Part shown: positions 51,927-60,567 of the stretch, one piece after another
Layout of the letters: the number at the start of each line of letters is the position of its first letter
Position numbering within the stretch: position 1 is the stretch's first letter
The notes under the pieces: generated by a model
The model's input: the letters and a program-made list of their open reading frames with translations, nothing else
What the model was told of the DNA's origin: nothing
The model's database searches: none
Source of the DNA: an uncultured Anaeromusa sp.
Lineage (GTDB): Bacteria; Bacillota; Negativicutes; Anaeromusales; Anaeromusaceae
Direction: 5' to 3'
DNA: 64,000 nucleotides
NCBI RefSeq assembly: GCF_963668665.1
Contig: NZ_OY764901.1
Coordinates: 672,501-736,500, forward strand
Position numbers and translations under genes: made by a program

Positions 51927-51971
51927 GGCTGCACGCCTTTTTAACTTGTATTTTGAACAGGAGAGATTACT

Positions 51972-52871
51972 GTGCGCAACCACCCGCTGATTCTCATTGC
52001 AGATGACCAACCCATGCTGCGGCAAATGCTGCGCGATGCTTTGGCTTCAGAAGGCTATGAATTTATCGAAGCCAGTACAGGCCATCAGGCAATTGATCTT
52101 TTTCGCCAGCACAAGCCGGATATCGTCCTCTTAGACGTTATCATGCCTGGCATCGACGGTCCCAATGCCTGTGCCGCCTTGCGCGCCCTTCCAGAGGGCC
52201 ATACGGTACCCATTCTGATGATCACCGGTCGTGATGACGATCAAACGATTAACATCGCTTTTGCCGCCGGCGCGGATGATTATATCACCAAGCCTTGCAA
52301 TATGTTGGTTCTGCGTCATCGGGTCAAGCGCCTTTTAGAAGCAGAACGGCATCGCAAGGTCATCGAGCAAATGGCTATGATCGACGGCCTCACCGGCCTT
52401 TTAAACCGCCGTATGCTTACGCAGAAGCTAACCCAGGCCATGCGCAGCTCTCGCGACTCCAAGAAGCCCTTGAGTTTGATTCTCCTGGACATCGACCACT
52501 TTAAAAAAATAAATGACACCTACGGTCACACCAGCGGCGACCAGGTGCTGCGAACTTTATCCGCACTTTTGCAAAAAGAAGTGGGAAATCAAGGCTTTGT
52601 CGGCCGCTACGGCGGTGAAGAATTTATTATCGTCTTGCCTGACACCGTGGTACATGCCGCCTTTTCTGTGGCTTCCCGGGTGCTCGCCAAGCTTCAAAAG
52701 CTGCCCATCGTTGTCGCTGACGCTCCGCAGCCTCTTTTTATTACCGCCAGCCTTGGCGTTACTCAGCTGCGTTATCAGCCACCAGATACCTTCGACGAAT
52801 TCGTCAAGCGCGCGGATGAAGCTATGTACGAAGCCAAAACCCAAGGCCGCTGCCGCGTCTGCCAGGGCTAA
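51972..52871 (+). CDS. Response regulator with diguanylate cyclase domain (REC-GGDEF)
   Basis: This cytoplasmic protein of 299 aa has a receiver domain (about 5-120) with phospho-Asp in IVLLDVIMPGIDG and the KPC loop in place of the usual KPF, and a GGDEF domain (about 135-298) with active motif RYGGEEFIIVLP. The start is GTG at 51972, 8 nt after AGGAG. It should make cyclic di-GMP when phosphorylated; the partner kinase is not encoded next to it. It sits between hexokinase and a quinone-oxidoreductase-like gene. Confidence 0.93.
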   Translation: MRNHPLILIADDQPMLRQMLRDALASEGYEFIEASTGHQAIDLFRQHKPDIVLLDVIMPGIDGPNACAALRALPEGHTVPILMITGRDDDQTINIAFAAGADDYITKPCNMLVLRHRVKRLLEAERHRKVIEQMAMIDGLTGLLNRRMLTQKLTQAMRSSRDSKKPLSLILLDIDHFKKINDTYGHTSGDQVLRTLSALLQKEVGNQGFVGRYGGEEFIIVLPDTVVHAAFSVASRVLAKLQKLPIVVADAPQPLFITASLGVTQLRYQPPDTFDEFVKRADEAMYEAKTQGRCRVCQG

Positions 52872-52888
52872 GGAAAGGAGCAAGCTTT

Positions 52889-53839
52889 ATGAAAGCTATT
52901 GTTCTGGATCAGTTTGGAGGACCGGAAGTACTGCAGTTGCGTGATATGCCCCTGCCAGAGCCAGGACCTGGGGAAGTTCGCATTGCAGTGTACGCTGCCG
53001 GCGTCAATCCCGTGGACGCCAAAGTGCGCCAAGGAGCGCTTTACAATCGCCCCCAAGGTCAAGTGAAGCACACGATGCCTCTCATTCTCGGCTGGGATGC
53101 TGCCGGTATTATCGACGCCGTAGGCTCTTATACCAGCCACTTCTCGGTAGGCGAGGCGGTATTTGTACGCCCGGACATCCGCCGCAACGGAACTTATGCG
53201 GAATATCTGGTGGTAGAAGAAAATCTTGTCGCCCCCATGCCCAGCAACCTCTCTTTTGTTGAAGCCGCTTCCCTTCCCCTGGTCGGACTCACGGCCTGGC
53301 AGGCCCTTCTAGAAGCAGGCGGACTGCAGGAAGGCTGGAAGGTATTCATTCATGGCGGCAGCGGCGGTGTCGGTTCGCTGGCCATTCAGCTTGCCAAAGC
53401 CTACGGCGCTTGGGTCAGCACGAACGCCAGCCGTGACAATCTCGACTTCGTCCGCTCCCTCGGCGCTGACGAAGCTTTGGATTATGCATCTGACGAAGAA
53501 TCCGCCTATCACGGCTCTTTTGATTTGGTGCTCGATACGCGCGGCGGCGAAGCCGGCCGCAACAGTTATCAAATGCTCCGCCCAGAAGGCATTTTAGTCT
53601 CCCTCATCAGCAAACCGGATGAGCAGCTGATGGAGAAATTTGAGGTCCAGGCTCATTACGTCTTCATGCAGCCCAACGGTGAACAGTTGGCCGCTATCGG
53701 ACGTTTGGCCGAGCAAGGCTTGATCCGCCCCCAAGTCAGTCAGGTCCTCCCCTTGGAGCAAGCGCGAAAAGCCCACGAACAGATCGAAACCGGCCATACG
53801 CGCGGCAAAATTGTCCTGCGGGTACGGGAGAACGAATAA
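52889..53839 (+). CDS. NADPH:quinone oxidoreductase-like medium-chain dehydrogenase
   Basis: This cytoplasmic enzyme of 316 aa is in the MDR family without catalytic zinc. The N-terminal GroES-like domain (about 1-125; VKHTMPLILGWDAAGII), the NADP-binding HGGSGGVGSLAIQLAKAYGA (about 150-169) and the typical LPLVGLTAWQAL are seen. It lacks the Cys/His zinc ligands of alcohol dehydrogenases, so a quinone or enone reductase is likely. The ribosome site AAGGAG lies upstream of ATG 52889, 17 bp after the REC-GGDEF stop. Confidence 0.9.
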   Translation: MKAIVLDQFGGPEVLQLRDMPLPEPGPGEVRIAVYAAGVNPVDAKVRQGALYNRPQGQVKHTMPLILGWDAAGIIDAVGSYTSHFSVGEAVFVRPDIRRNGTYAEYLVVEENLVAPMPSNLSFVEAASLPLVGLTAWQALLEAGGLQEGWKVFIHGGSGGVGSLAIQLAKAYGAWVSTNASRDNLDFVRSLGADEALDYASDEESAYHGSFDLVLDTRGGEAGRNSYQMLRPEGILVSLISKPDEQLMEKFEVQAHYVFMQPNGEQLAAIGRLAEQGLIRPQVSQVLPLEQARKAHEQIETGHTRGKIVLRVRENE

Positions 53840-53858
53840 AACCAGAATTCAAAGTACA

Positions 53859-53908
53859 AAAATAGCAAGCAGGTCTTTTCATAATAGAAAAGACCTGCTT
53901 GCTATTTT
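53859..53908. terminator. Bidirectional terminator between oxidoreductase and FemAB-like gene
   Basis: The 22-bp inverted repeat, including AGCAAGCAGGTCTTTTC / GAAAAGACCTGCTTGCT around a 6-nt loop, has A- and T-rich ends. It serves both convergent genes. Confidence 0.92.
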
Positions 53909-53934
53909 CGTATATTCTGCGCTTCTTCAACACT

Positions 53935-54996
53935 TCAAGCACGATATAAAGGAAAAAAAGCAGCGTTAGCATCAAAGTCCGCCTCACGTTTTTTGCGTAT
54001 TTCCACTAGCGCATTAAAGCATGCTGGCGAAAAAATTCGTCTTCCTACTGCAAATTCCAAATCTGCTTGACGATTAAATGCTTTTTTAAATTTGTACAAG
54101 TCATCTTTGCTACTTCCCAGGCCGCCTCCCAAATGAAAAATACGGCAACCATTTTCCACTCCCCAAAGAGCGATCTCATAAAGAAGAATATTCGTAGGAG
54201 CCGCAAAATTAAATGCAGGATTTGATGCCGACAGGTGATAATGCAGATGCTGGTTAGCAAAAAGAATTAAGGACATAGCTGCAATTTGACCTTGGCAAAG
54301 TGCATAGAAAACCAAAAAATGATATTTCAAGTCTTCCAGAATGCTCTTGTAAAACTCATCTTCAAAATAATAGTACGATGTCGCCTTATCTTTATCCATC
54401 GTATTATTGTACATATGCTGAAACTCCCACAGCAGACTCGCACTGCGCCCCCAGTAAACGGCCACATCGTTTTTTTGGGCTTTGCGAATTTTATTGCGAT
54501 TCGCACTGGAAAAATCAGTCCAGATTTGTTCGGGAGACTGTAAATTCATAGCCACTGTTGCGCCTAACGACTGAATTTGATAAAGGCCATCCAGGTCCCA
54601 GGCGTTTTTCAATAGCGGATGAAAGCGCACAAACTCACTGACAATGCCCTGACTAGCACAATAGGCTTCGTAGCTTTCTTTATATTTTTTTAAAGTGTCT
54701 CCATTTTTTTCTCCTTCAATAAGTCCGCCGCCATAGCCATACGGAGTTACTAGGTCATAATATGTCTTGACGGGAACTTCCCCCTGAAATCGCAAATCAT
54801 CTGCAATATCTCGCTTCATCACTACATTCAGCACCTGAACGGAAGGACTTTCATAAAAAAGAAGCGTAGGTTCGCCATCGCCGTGAATCTGAAAGGCTTT
54901 TACATATTCAGGCAAATAATATATATCCCATTTGGAAAAACGTCGCACCGTTCTTTTCCACTGCTCTTCCTGCTTGAGTGATATAGCTTGCAACAT
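53935..54996 (-). CDS. FemAB/BioF2-like GNAT-family acyl/aminoacyltransferase
   Basis: This protein of 353 aa has two GNAT-like lobes, resembling FemAB or the BioF2-like acetyltransferases of polysaccharide loci. SSANRNKIRKAQKNDV (about 168-183) is the conserved substrate-binding stretch; GGGLGSSKDDLYKFKKAFN (about 299-317) is the C-terminal signature. It may add an amino acid or acyl group to a polymer precursor (inference). ATG 54996 is 6 nt from AAGGGGG. The gene is markedly more AT-rich than those on its left, hinting at transfer, and is divergent from the core-2-type glycosyltransferase. Confidence 0.82.
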   Translation of the reverse strand: MLQAISLKQEEQWKRTVRRFSKWDIYYLPEYVKAFQIHGDGEPTLLFYESPSVQVLNVVMKRDIADDLRFQGEVPVKTYYDLVTPYGYGGGLIEGEKNGDTLKKYKESYEAYCASQGIVSEFVRFHPLLKNAWDLDGLYQIQSLGATVAMNLQSPEQIWTDFSSANRNKIRKAQKNDVAVYWGRSASLLWEFQHMYNNTMDKDKATSYYYFEDEFYKSILEDLKYHFLVFYALCQGQIAAMSLILFANQHLHYHLSASNPAFNFAAPTNILLYEIALWGVENGCRIFHLGGGLGSSKDDLYKFKKAFNRQADLEFAVGRRIFSPACFNALVEIRKKREADFDANAAFFPLYRA

Positions 54997-55135
54997 AGTC
55001 ATCCCCCTTTCTCTACTTGCTTTTTCTTTAAAAACAGGTTTTTCTTGTATACATCATACTTTGCGAAGGACTATTACTTTTTTCACCGAATAGCATGTAC
55101 GATACATTACAAACTTACATAGAGGAGCCCCCCAT

Positions 55136-56008
55136 ATGAACATTGCTTACTGCATTATCTGCCATCGCAATACACCTATCTTGCGAACGTCCATTCAGCT
55201 TCTTAGCCCCAAAAACACCGTTTATCTCCATGTCGATCTCAAGTCTAATTTAGAGGAATTCAAAGAATATCACGATAAAGTTATTTTTATTAAACAACGC
55301 ATCGACGTGCGTTGGGCACGTTTTTCTCAAATCGAGTGTACCCTTGCCTTACTAAACGAAATCGAAAATACATCTTACCACTACATGTGCTTATTATCCG
55401 GAGATGATCTGCCGCTCCAAAGCAATGCTGCCATTAAAGCTTTTTTTCACAAGCACAACGGCACCGAATTTTTAGGCATCCAACCAGATTTTGATTCAAA
55501 AGCATTAATTAGTCGAGTTCAATATCTTCATAGCGAATTCGATTCTAAACGAAATAAAACATTCTGGGAGCATTGCTTCTGGGGTTTCAAGAGGAATTTT
55601 TTAGGGCACAAAAAAAAACCCCTATTCTCCAAACTTCCCCCGCTCCACAAAGGGCCACAATGGTTTTGTCTCAGCCATGACGCCTGTACTTATATTTTAC
55701 GTTATTTGAAGGAAAACCCTTGGTATATGGAGGCTTTTCGCTTTTCTCATTGCAGTGATGAAGTTTTCTTTCATACATTGCTTATGAATTCCAGTTTCAA
55801 AGACCGCCTTTATAAACACAATGAGCTTAGCGATGATAACGCCAAAGCGCTTCGCTATATTGACTGGCGAAGCGGCCCCGACTATCCCAAGGTACTAACA
55901 GAAAATGACTTAACAACGATTCCTGATTCTAATTTTCTCTTCGCGCGAAAATTCAGCGAGCACACGAATTTGAAAGTATATTATGAATGGCTGAAAAGCA
56001 GAAGTTAA
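55136..56008 (+). CDS. Core-2/I-branching beta-1,6-N-acetylglucosaminyltransferase family protein
   Basis: This GT14-type glycosyltransferase has 290 aa. The N terminus MNIAYCIICHRNTPI and YLHVDLKSN, CLLSGDDLPLQ (a DD-type donor motif, about 84-94) and FHTLLMNSSF (about 210-219) match the branching enzyme family. Bacterial members add sugars in capsule or O-antigen synthesis; the substrate is unknown. The gene is AT-rich. It is the only plus-strand gene of the polysaccharide locus. Confidence 0.85.
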   Translation: MNIAYCIICHRNTPILRTSIQLLSPKNTVYLHVDLKSNLEEFKEYHDKVIFIKQRIDVRWARFSQIECTLALLNEIENTSYHYMCLLSGDDLPLQSNAAIKAFFHKHNGTEFLGIQPDFDSKALISRVQYLHSEFDSKRNKTFWEHCFWGFKRNFLGHKKKPLFSKLPPLHKGPQWFCLSHDACTYILRYLKENPWYMEAFRFSHCSDEVFFHTLLMNSSFKDRLYKHNELSDDNAKALRYIDWRSGPDYPKVLTENDLTTIPDSNFLFARKFSEHTNLKVYYEWLKSRS

Positions 56009-56023
56009 TCACTTCTGCTTTTT
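55994..56023. terminator. Shared terminator overlapping two convergent stop codons
   Basis: The stem AAAAGCAGAAGT / ACTTCTGCTTTT with a 5-nt loop has the branching-enzyme stop codon in its loop and the aminotransferase stop at its right edge. It works for both strands. Confidence 0.88.
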
Positions 56024-57179
56024 ATGCTTTATGCAAACACTCCCGTACTACCTCTATCGTTCGCAATTGCTCCGCAAGAGTCATATTTGAGCCTGAAGGC
56101 AAGCAAATTCCATCACGAAACAATACATCCGCCACACTGCTCCCATCATCCGCATTGGAAAAGTAATCATATGCTTCGAACAATGGCTGCAAGTGCATCG
56201 GTTTCCAAATACGGCGAGCTTCAATATTCTCCTCTTCCAGGGCTGCGATAATCTGGTCCGGCTTGATTCCTGTCAATTTTTCATCTACTGTCAACGCTGT
56301 AAGCCAGCGTGTGGAAACGCCCTCTGGAAGTTCAGGCATAAATTCAAGCCCAACTGTTTTAGAAAACGCTTCTGCATAGCGTTCATATACCGCACGACGC
56401 GCTGCCACACGTTTTGGCAATACTTTCAATTGACCTCGTCCAATCCCAGCTAGAATATTACTCATACGGTAATTGTAGCCTATTTCCTGATGATGATAGA
56501 AACCACGCGGCTCCCTCGCCTGAGTTGCATAAAAGCGAGCTTTCGTCAATGCTTCCAAGTCATCCGATATCAACATGCCACCGCCGGAAGTAGTAATAAT
56601 TTTATTTCCATTAAACGAAAAAATGCCAAACTTACCAAAGGTGCCACTAGGCTGACCTTGATATGTTGCGCCCATGGATTCAGCGGCGTCTTCTATTAAA
56701 AGTACGCCATACTCATCGCATAAATACTTAATTTCACTGTACTCGGCGCTTTGACCATACAAATTGACAACAACTGCTGCTTTAGGCAACTTCCCAGCCG
56801 CAGTACGCTTCTCCAAAGCAAGCTTTAAGGCCTCTGGAGACATATTCCATGAAGTTTGGTCTGAATCAACAAACACAGGAATCGCACCTTGATACAAAAT
56901 AGGATTAACACTGGCAATAAAAGTAAGCGTAGAACATAAAACCTCATCTCCCGGACCCACGCCTGCTAATTTTAACGCCAAATGAATAGCCGCTGTACCC
57001 GAAGATACCGCTACGGCGCCGGCGGAATGACAAAACGAGGCTACCTCTCGTTCAAACGCATCTACATGCGGTCCCAAGGGCGCAATCCAATTTGTAGCAA
57101 ATGCCTCTTCAATATACCGTTTTTCCCCACCGCTCATATGCGGCGAGGACAAGTATACTCTCTTGTTTTGCTTAACCAC
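56022..57179 (-). CDS. DegT/DnrJ/EryC1/StrS-family sugar aminotransferase
   Basis: This PLP enzyme of 385 aa transfers an amino group to a nucleotide-linked keto-sugar. The Schiff-base Lys is in FSFNGNKIITTSGGG (about 185-199), the PLP-ring segment LIEDAAESMGATY (about 158-170), and the N-terminal VYLSSPHMSGGEKRYIEEAF is family-typical (PglE/LegC-like). The start is GTG 57179, 9 nt after GGAGG; the ATG 21 bp upstream overlaps the ribosome site. It probably makes an amino sugar for the surface polysaccharide. Confidence 0.92.
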   Translation of the reverse strand: MVKQNKRVYLSSPHMSGGEKRYIEEAFATNWIAPLGPHVDAFEREVASFCHSAGAVAVSSGTAAIHLALKLAGVGPGDEVLCSTLTFIASVNPILYQGAIPVFVDSDQTSWNMSPEALKLALEKRTAAGKLPKAAVVVNLYGQSAEYSEIKYLCDEYGVLLIEDAAESMGATYQGQPSGTFGKFGIFSFNGNKIITTSGGGMLISDDLEALTKARFYATQAREPRGFYHHQEIGYNYRMSNILAGIGRGQLKVLPKRVAARRAVYERYAEAFSKTVGLEFMPELPEGVSTRWLTALTVDEKLTGIKPDQIIAALEEENIEARRIWKPMHLQPLFEAYDYFSNADDGSSVADVLFRDGICLPSGSNMTLAEQLRTIEVVRECLHKA

Positions 57180-57278
57180 AGACCGTCTCCTCCTTTTCAT
57201 TGCAAAAAGACCAATTTTTTTATAATCGAGCTACAACAGCAGCAACAAAACCGCCAATCAATCGCTTGCCAAAGTTAT

Positions 57279-58388
57279 CTACAAAAATCGTTGATAAATC
57301 TTTTTCATTTTTTCCAGTACAGGTTCCAATGCATAAGGCTGAATCGCCGCCCTGCCTTCTTTCCCCATTTGACAGCGAAGCTCCGATTTTTCTGCCAACT
57401 TCTGCATGGCATCCGCCAAGGAAAGCGGATCATTCACTGAAACAAGCAAGCCCGTATGCTCATGCCGGACCAAATCATGATTTCCTCTAATATCAGAAGC
57501 AATAATCGGTTTACCAAGAGCCATAGCTTCCATAATCGCCCGCGGTAGACCTTCCTGCAGGGAAACCAGTATCAAAACATCACTAGATTCTACAAATTCA
57601 CGCACGTCTTGACGATAGCCCCAGAAATAAACATCGGACAAATTTCTTTCTTGCACATATTCCTGTAGGGCCACCTCCATTTCTCCATCCCCCAGCAGCC
57701 AAAGTTCTCCAGCCACGCCTCGCTTCTGTAGTTCTTCCCAAGCCGCAAGAAGTACGCCATGGTTTTTCCTGGGAATCATTTCCGCTACACAGCAAAAAAC
57801 ACACCCACGCACTTCTCGTTGCAGAAAGTTTGTCTTTGGGATTGCTGTGTCCTTCCATTCACGCAGGTCTACGCCTACTCCTTCTACTAAAAAAACATTC
57901 CGATACCAAAGCAACTCTATGGCGTTACGATAATCTTCACGATTGATGACGATGAGCGCACTAGTCCAAAATCGCGCAATAAATTCCGCCGGAAAATAAA
58001 TTAACCAGTTTAACCAAGGAGCGCCTTTGTAAAAATGAAAACCATGAGCCGTATATAGGATAGGCGCTCCAGAGGCAAAAACCGCCACCATTCTCGTTAA
58101 AAAAGATATGATCGGCGTATGCACATGAATCAATGCAAAGTTGTACTGTTGAAAAATTCTTTTTAGTAAATTTCCCGCCTGCCAAATATTCTTAAGGGCA
58201 AACGCGCTTCGCGTTAAAGGTATTTCATGCACCAAAATATCTTTCTCTTCAAAAAGTTCCTTACGACAGTTTAGTTGACAAGCAATATGAACAGTAAAGC
58301 CCTCTTTTTGAAAATAATCCAAGTACGGCATATGGAAATTCCAAATGTGCGTTGCAACCGACGCAACAAACAAAACATGGCGCTTCAT
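57279..58388 (-). CDS. Glycosyltransferase family 4 protein 1
   Basis: This cytoplasmic or membrane-associated GT-B enzyme has 369 aa. The N-terminal half has the acceptor domain (ILYTAHGFHFYKGAPW), and the C-terminal half the donor site with LLGDGEMEVALQEY, SLQEGLPRAIMEAMALGKPIIA-type EGLP-x7-E motif and SDIRGNHDLV. AAGGGAG is 8 nt upstream of ATG 58388. It adds a sugar to a polyprenyl-linked glycan (inference). Confidence 0.92.
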   Translation of the reverse strand: MKRHVLFVASVATHIWNFHMPYLDYFQKEGFTVHIACQLNCRKELFEEKDILVHEIPLTRSAFALKNIWQAGNLLKRIFQQYNFALIHVHTPIISFLTRMVAVFASGAPILYTAHGFHFYKGAPWLNWLIYFPAEFIARFWTSALIVINREDYRNAIELLWYRNVFLVEGVGVDLREWKDTAIPKTNFLQREVRGCVFCCVAEMIPRKNHGVLLAAWEELQKRGVAGELWLLGDGEMEVALQEYVQERNLSDVYFWGYRQDVREFVESSDVLILVSLQEGLPRAIMEAMALGKPIIASDIRGNHDLVRHEHTGLLVSVNDPLSLADAMQKLAEKSELRCQMGKEGRAAIQPYALEPVLEKMKKIYQRFL

Positions 58389-58491
58389 GTACGCGACTCC
58401 CTTCGCAAGACCGGAAATTTATTGTTTTCTTTCCATTCATAGAAAACCATTTTCACCAAACTCTGAATCGCATCTGTTGTGATAAATTCGC

Positions 58492-59907
58492 TTATTGAAT
58501 AACAGCTTTTGCTTCTTCCGAAAGAGGCAACAAACCTATGCTACCAAAATAAGCTGGCTCTACAACGGCTATTTCACGCAGCTTCTTACCAGGTATAGCC
58601 CAGAAATAAAATGCCGCCGCCGTTTTAGGCGCAATTCCTGTGTCCACCAATTGCGGTTGACGAATCCATACGTTGCCAACCGTACTCTGCCAACTATTTA
58701 AGTTGTTTTTAAAATCATATACCGCGATAGCTGCGCCAGTTGTAACATTTTTTTTACCTTCGCGGTTGGCATCGACGATCACGGGATCATTAAGATCAAT
58801 GCGAAAAGATCGATAATCATGCACAAGTACAGCGATACCATTTTTCTTCGCTCCATGCCAGCGAGGCCGTTCAAAGACCAATCTCCCCGGTACAATTTCC
58901 GCGCCGGAAATCATAGCTCCCCGCTCGCTCCCATTGTCTTGATGGGCGGTAATAATAATATCTACTGGTGTTTTCAAACCATCAAGACGCCACAAATTAA
59001 CACTGATACCGGAACCTTGGTTTTCTTCCGTATACGGCTCGATAATACGGATATTTTCAAGAATATCGCTGAGCCGGTTAGGTTCAATATCAATACCAGC
59101 TGCAGGAGGCGTTCCATTCGTATGACGCAACTGCGGTCTGATAATTTCAATATTGCGCCCGCAAATCAACGAAATCCCTTGCCGGCGATTATTGAACGCC
59201 TGTATATCTACCAACCGAATGTCTTCCGCCAGCTTGTTCACCAACTCGGAGCCAATGTAGAAACCATCTCCCCAGCAATCACTCGCCACCGTACCTTGCA
59301 CGTTCACTCGTTGAGCGCCGGTAATCATAACGCCCATTCCCCACTCGCCGCTTTTACCCAAATGACTCTGGCGATCACCACGGACTACCCCTCCGACAAC
59401 AGATACATCATGTACATCGGCGATCTTTAAAACCGCCGACCATTCCGCCGAATTCGGCAGCGCCTGTAAAATCGTCTGCGGTGTCATAAGCAAAGTAACA
59501 CCGCTATTTAAACAAATAGATCGCACAGCATCCACCATATAAGTTCCCGGTGGAATCCATACACGGCCTCCAGAAGCAGGCAAAGAGTCAATAGCCGCCT
59601 GAATGGAGATGGTGTCGTCCTCCCGACCATCACCTTTAGCGCCAAAGGTTCTTACATCAACGGCCCCCTGACTATTTATTGGACCATACTCTTGCACTTT
59701 AGGGACAACTATTTGCAACAAAGCAGGAGGCACCTCACTAGCGGCAGCCGTAGGCATTTGCGCAGTCACATCAAGCCCTGTGATTTTTCCCCAGGCTTTT
59801 TTCATTGTCTTATTCAGCGCTTCTTCAGTCGGTAAAAAACCAGCCTCATTGGCTACTAACAAAGCCACTAGAAGCATGATTACGAAGTGTTTTACATAGC
59901 GCACCAT
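58492..59907 (-). CDS. Exported right-handed beta-helix (pectate lyase superfamily) protein
   Basis: This protein of 471 aa has an N-terminal signal anchor (FVIMLLVALLVANEAG, about 8-23). A pectate-lyase-3-like start (VDVRTFGAKGDGREDDTISIQAAIDSLP, about 82-109; the IPPGTYMV rung) and repeated beta-helix rungs follow. Such proteins bind or cleave polysaccharides; catalytic residues cannot be identified with certainty. Its position between glycosyltransferases and the initiating sugar transferase suggests trimming or modification of the exported polymer. Confidence 0.85.
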   Translation of the reverse strand: MVRYVKHFVIMLLVALLVANEAGFLPTEEALNKTMKKAWGKITGLDVTAQMPTAAASEVPPALLQIVVPKVQEYGPINSQGAVDVRTFGAKGDGREDDTISIQAAIDSLPASGGRVWIPPGTYMVDAVRSICLNSGVTLLMTPQTILQALPNSAEWSAVLKIADVHDVSVVGGVVRGDRQSHLGKSGEWGMGVMITGAQRVNVQGTVASDCWGDGFYIGSELVNKLAEDIRLVDIQAFNNRRQGISLICGRNIEIIRPQLRHTNGTPPAAGIDIEPNRLSDILENIRIIEPYTEENQGSGISVNLWRLDGLKTPVDIIITAHQDNGSERGAMISGAEIVPGRLVFERPRWHGAKKNGIAVLVHDYRSFRIDLNDPVIVDANREGKKNVTTGAAIAVYDFKNNLNSWQSTVGNVWIRQPQLVDTGIAPKTAAAFYFWAIPGKKLREIAVVEPAYFGSIGLLPLSEEAKAVIQ

Positions 59908-59925
59908 AAGCTACCTCCCTTCGCC

Positions 59926-60561
59926 TCAAAGTTCATTTCTTTCCGTATCAGAATTAGATAGCTCCACTGCAGAGCCGCGAAATTTTTCCATGGAAAAAGA
60001 TGCATCATCTTTGTTCACACCTTTTCGTGAAAATACGCGCTGTACGGTTTTAAACAAAATCTTTATATCCAGCCAAAAAGACTGATGCTCCACATACCAA
60101 ACATCTAAAGAAAACTTTTCCTCCCAGGAAATAGCATTTCGACCGCATACTTGAGCCCAACCGGTAATCCCCGGCAATACATCATGACGTCTGGCCTGTT
60201 CAGAAGAATACAAAGGCAGATATTCCATCAGCAACGGCCGCGGCCCTACAAGGCTCATATCTCCCTTTATCACATTAAATAATTGCGGAATTTCATCTAA
60301 ACTTGATTTACGTAACCAATTTCCAAAATAAGTAAGCCTCTTCTCGTCTGGCAACAAGGCGCCCTGTTCATCAACAGCATTGGTCAGGCTACGAAATTTG
60401 TAGATAAAAAATGGCTTACCGTGCAACCCTGGCCGCATCTGCAAAAATAGAACCGGAGAACCTAAATTGACGCGCACAAGGATAGCGACAAGGATGAATA
60501 TCGGAAGAAAAACAAGCACCGCCCCTGAAGCTACAATTATATCCAAGCATCGCTTCGCCAT
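59926..60561 (-). CDS. Initiating polyprenyl-phosphate sugar transferase
   Basis: This membrane phosphoglycosyl transferase of 211 aa (WcaJ/PglC type) has an N-terminal reentrant hydrophobic helix (about 7-32) and the catalytic FFIYKFRSLTNAVDEQG segment. RKSSLDEIPQLFNVIKGDMSLVGPRP (about 84-109) and LPGITGWAQVCGRN are family signatures. It starts glycan assembly on undecaprenyl phosphate. GGAGG is 9 nt upstream of ATG 60561. The compact length is that of monotopic PglC-like enzymes. Confidence 0.94.
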   Translation of the reverse strand: MAKRCLDIIVASGAVLVFLPIFILVAILVRVNLGSPVLFLQMRPGLHGKPFFIYKFRSLTNAVDEQGALLPDEKRLTYFGNWLRKSSLDEIPQLFNVIKGDMSLVGPRPLLMEYLPLYSSEQARRHDVLPGITGWAQVCGRNAISWEEKFSLDVWYVEHQSFWLDIKILFKTVQRVFSRKGVNKDDASFSMEKFRGSAVELSNSDTERNEL

Positions 60562-60567
60562 CTTTCT

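Noticed and set aside
51952-51971. Third copy of the AACAGGAG repeat
   Set aside because: Only TTTTGAACAGGAGA is shared with 46265-46278; the rest of the repeat is absent, and the match is the ribosome site of the REC-GGDEF gene.
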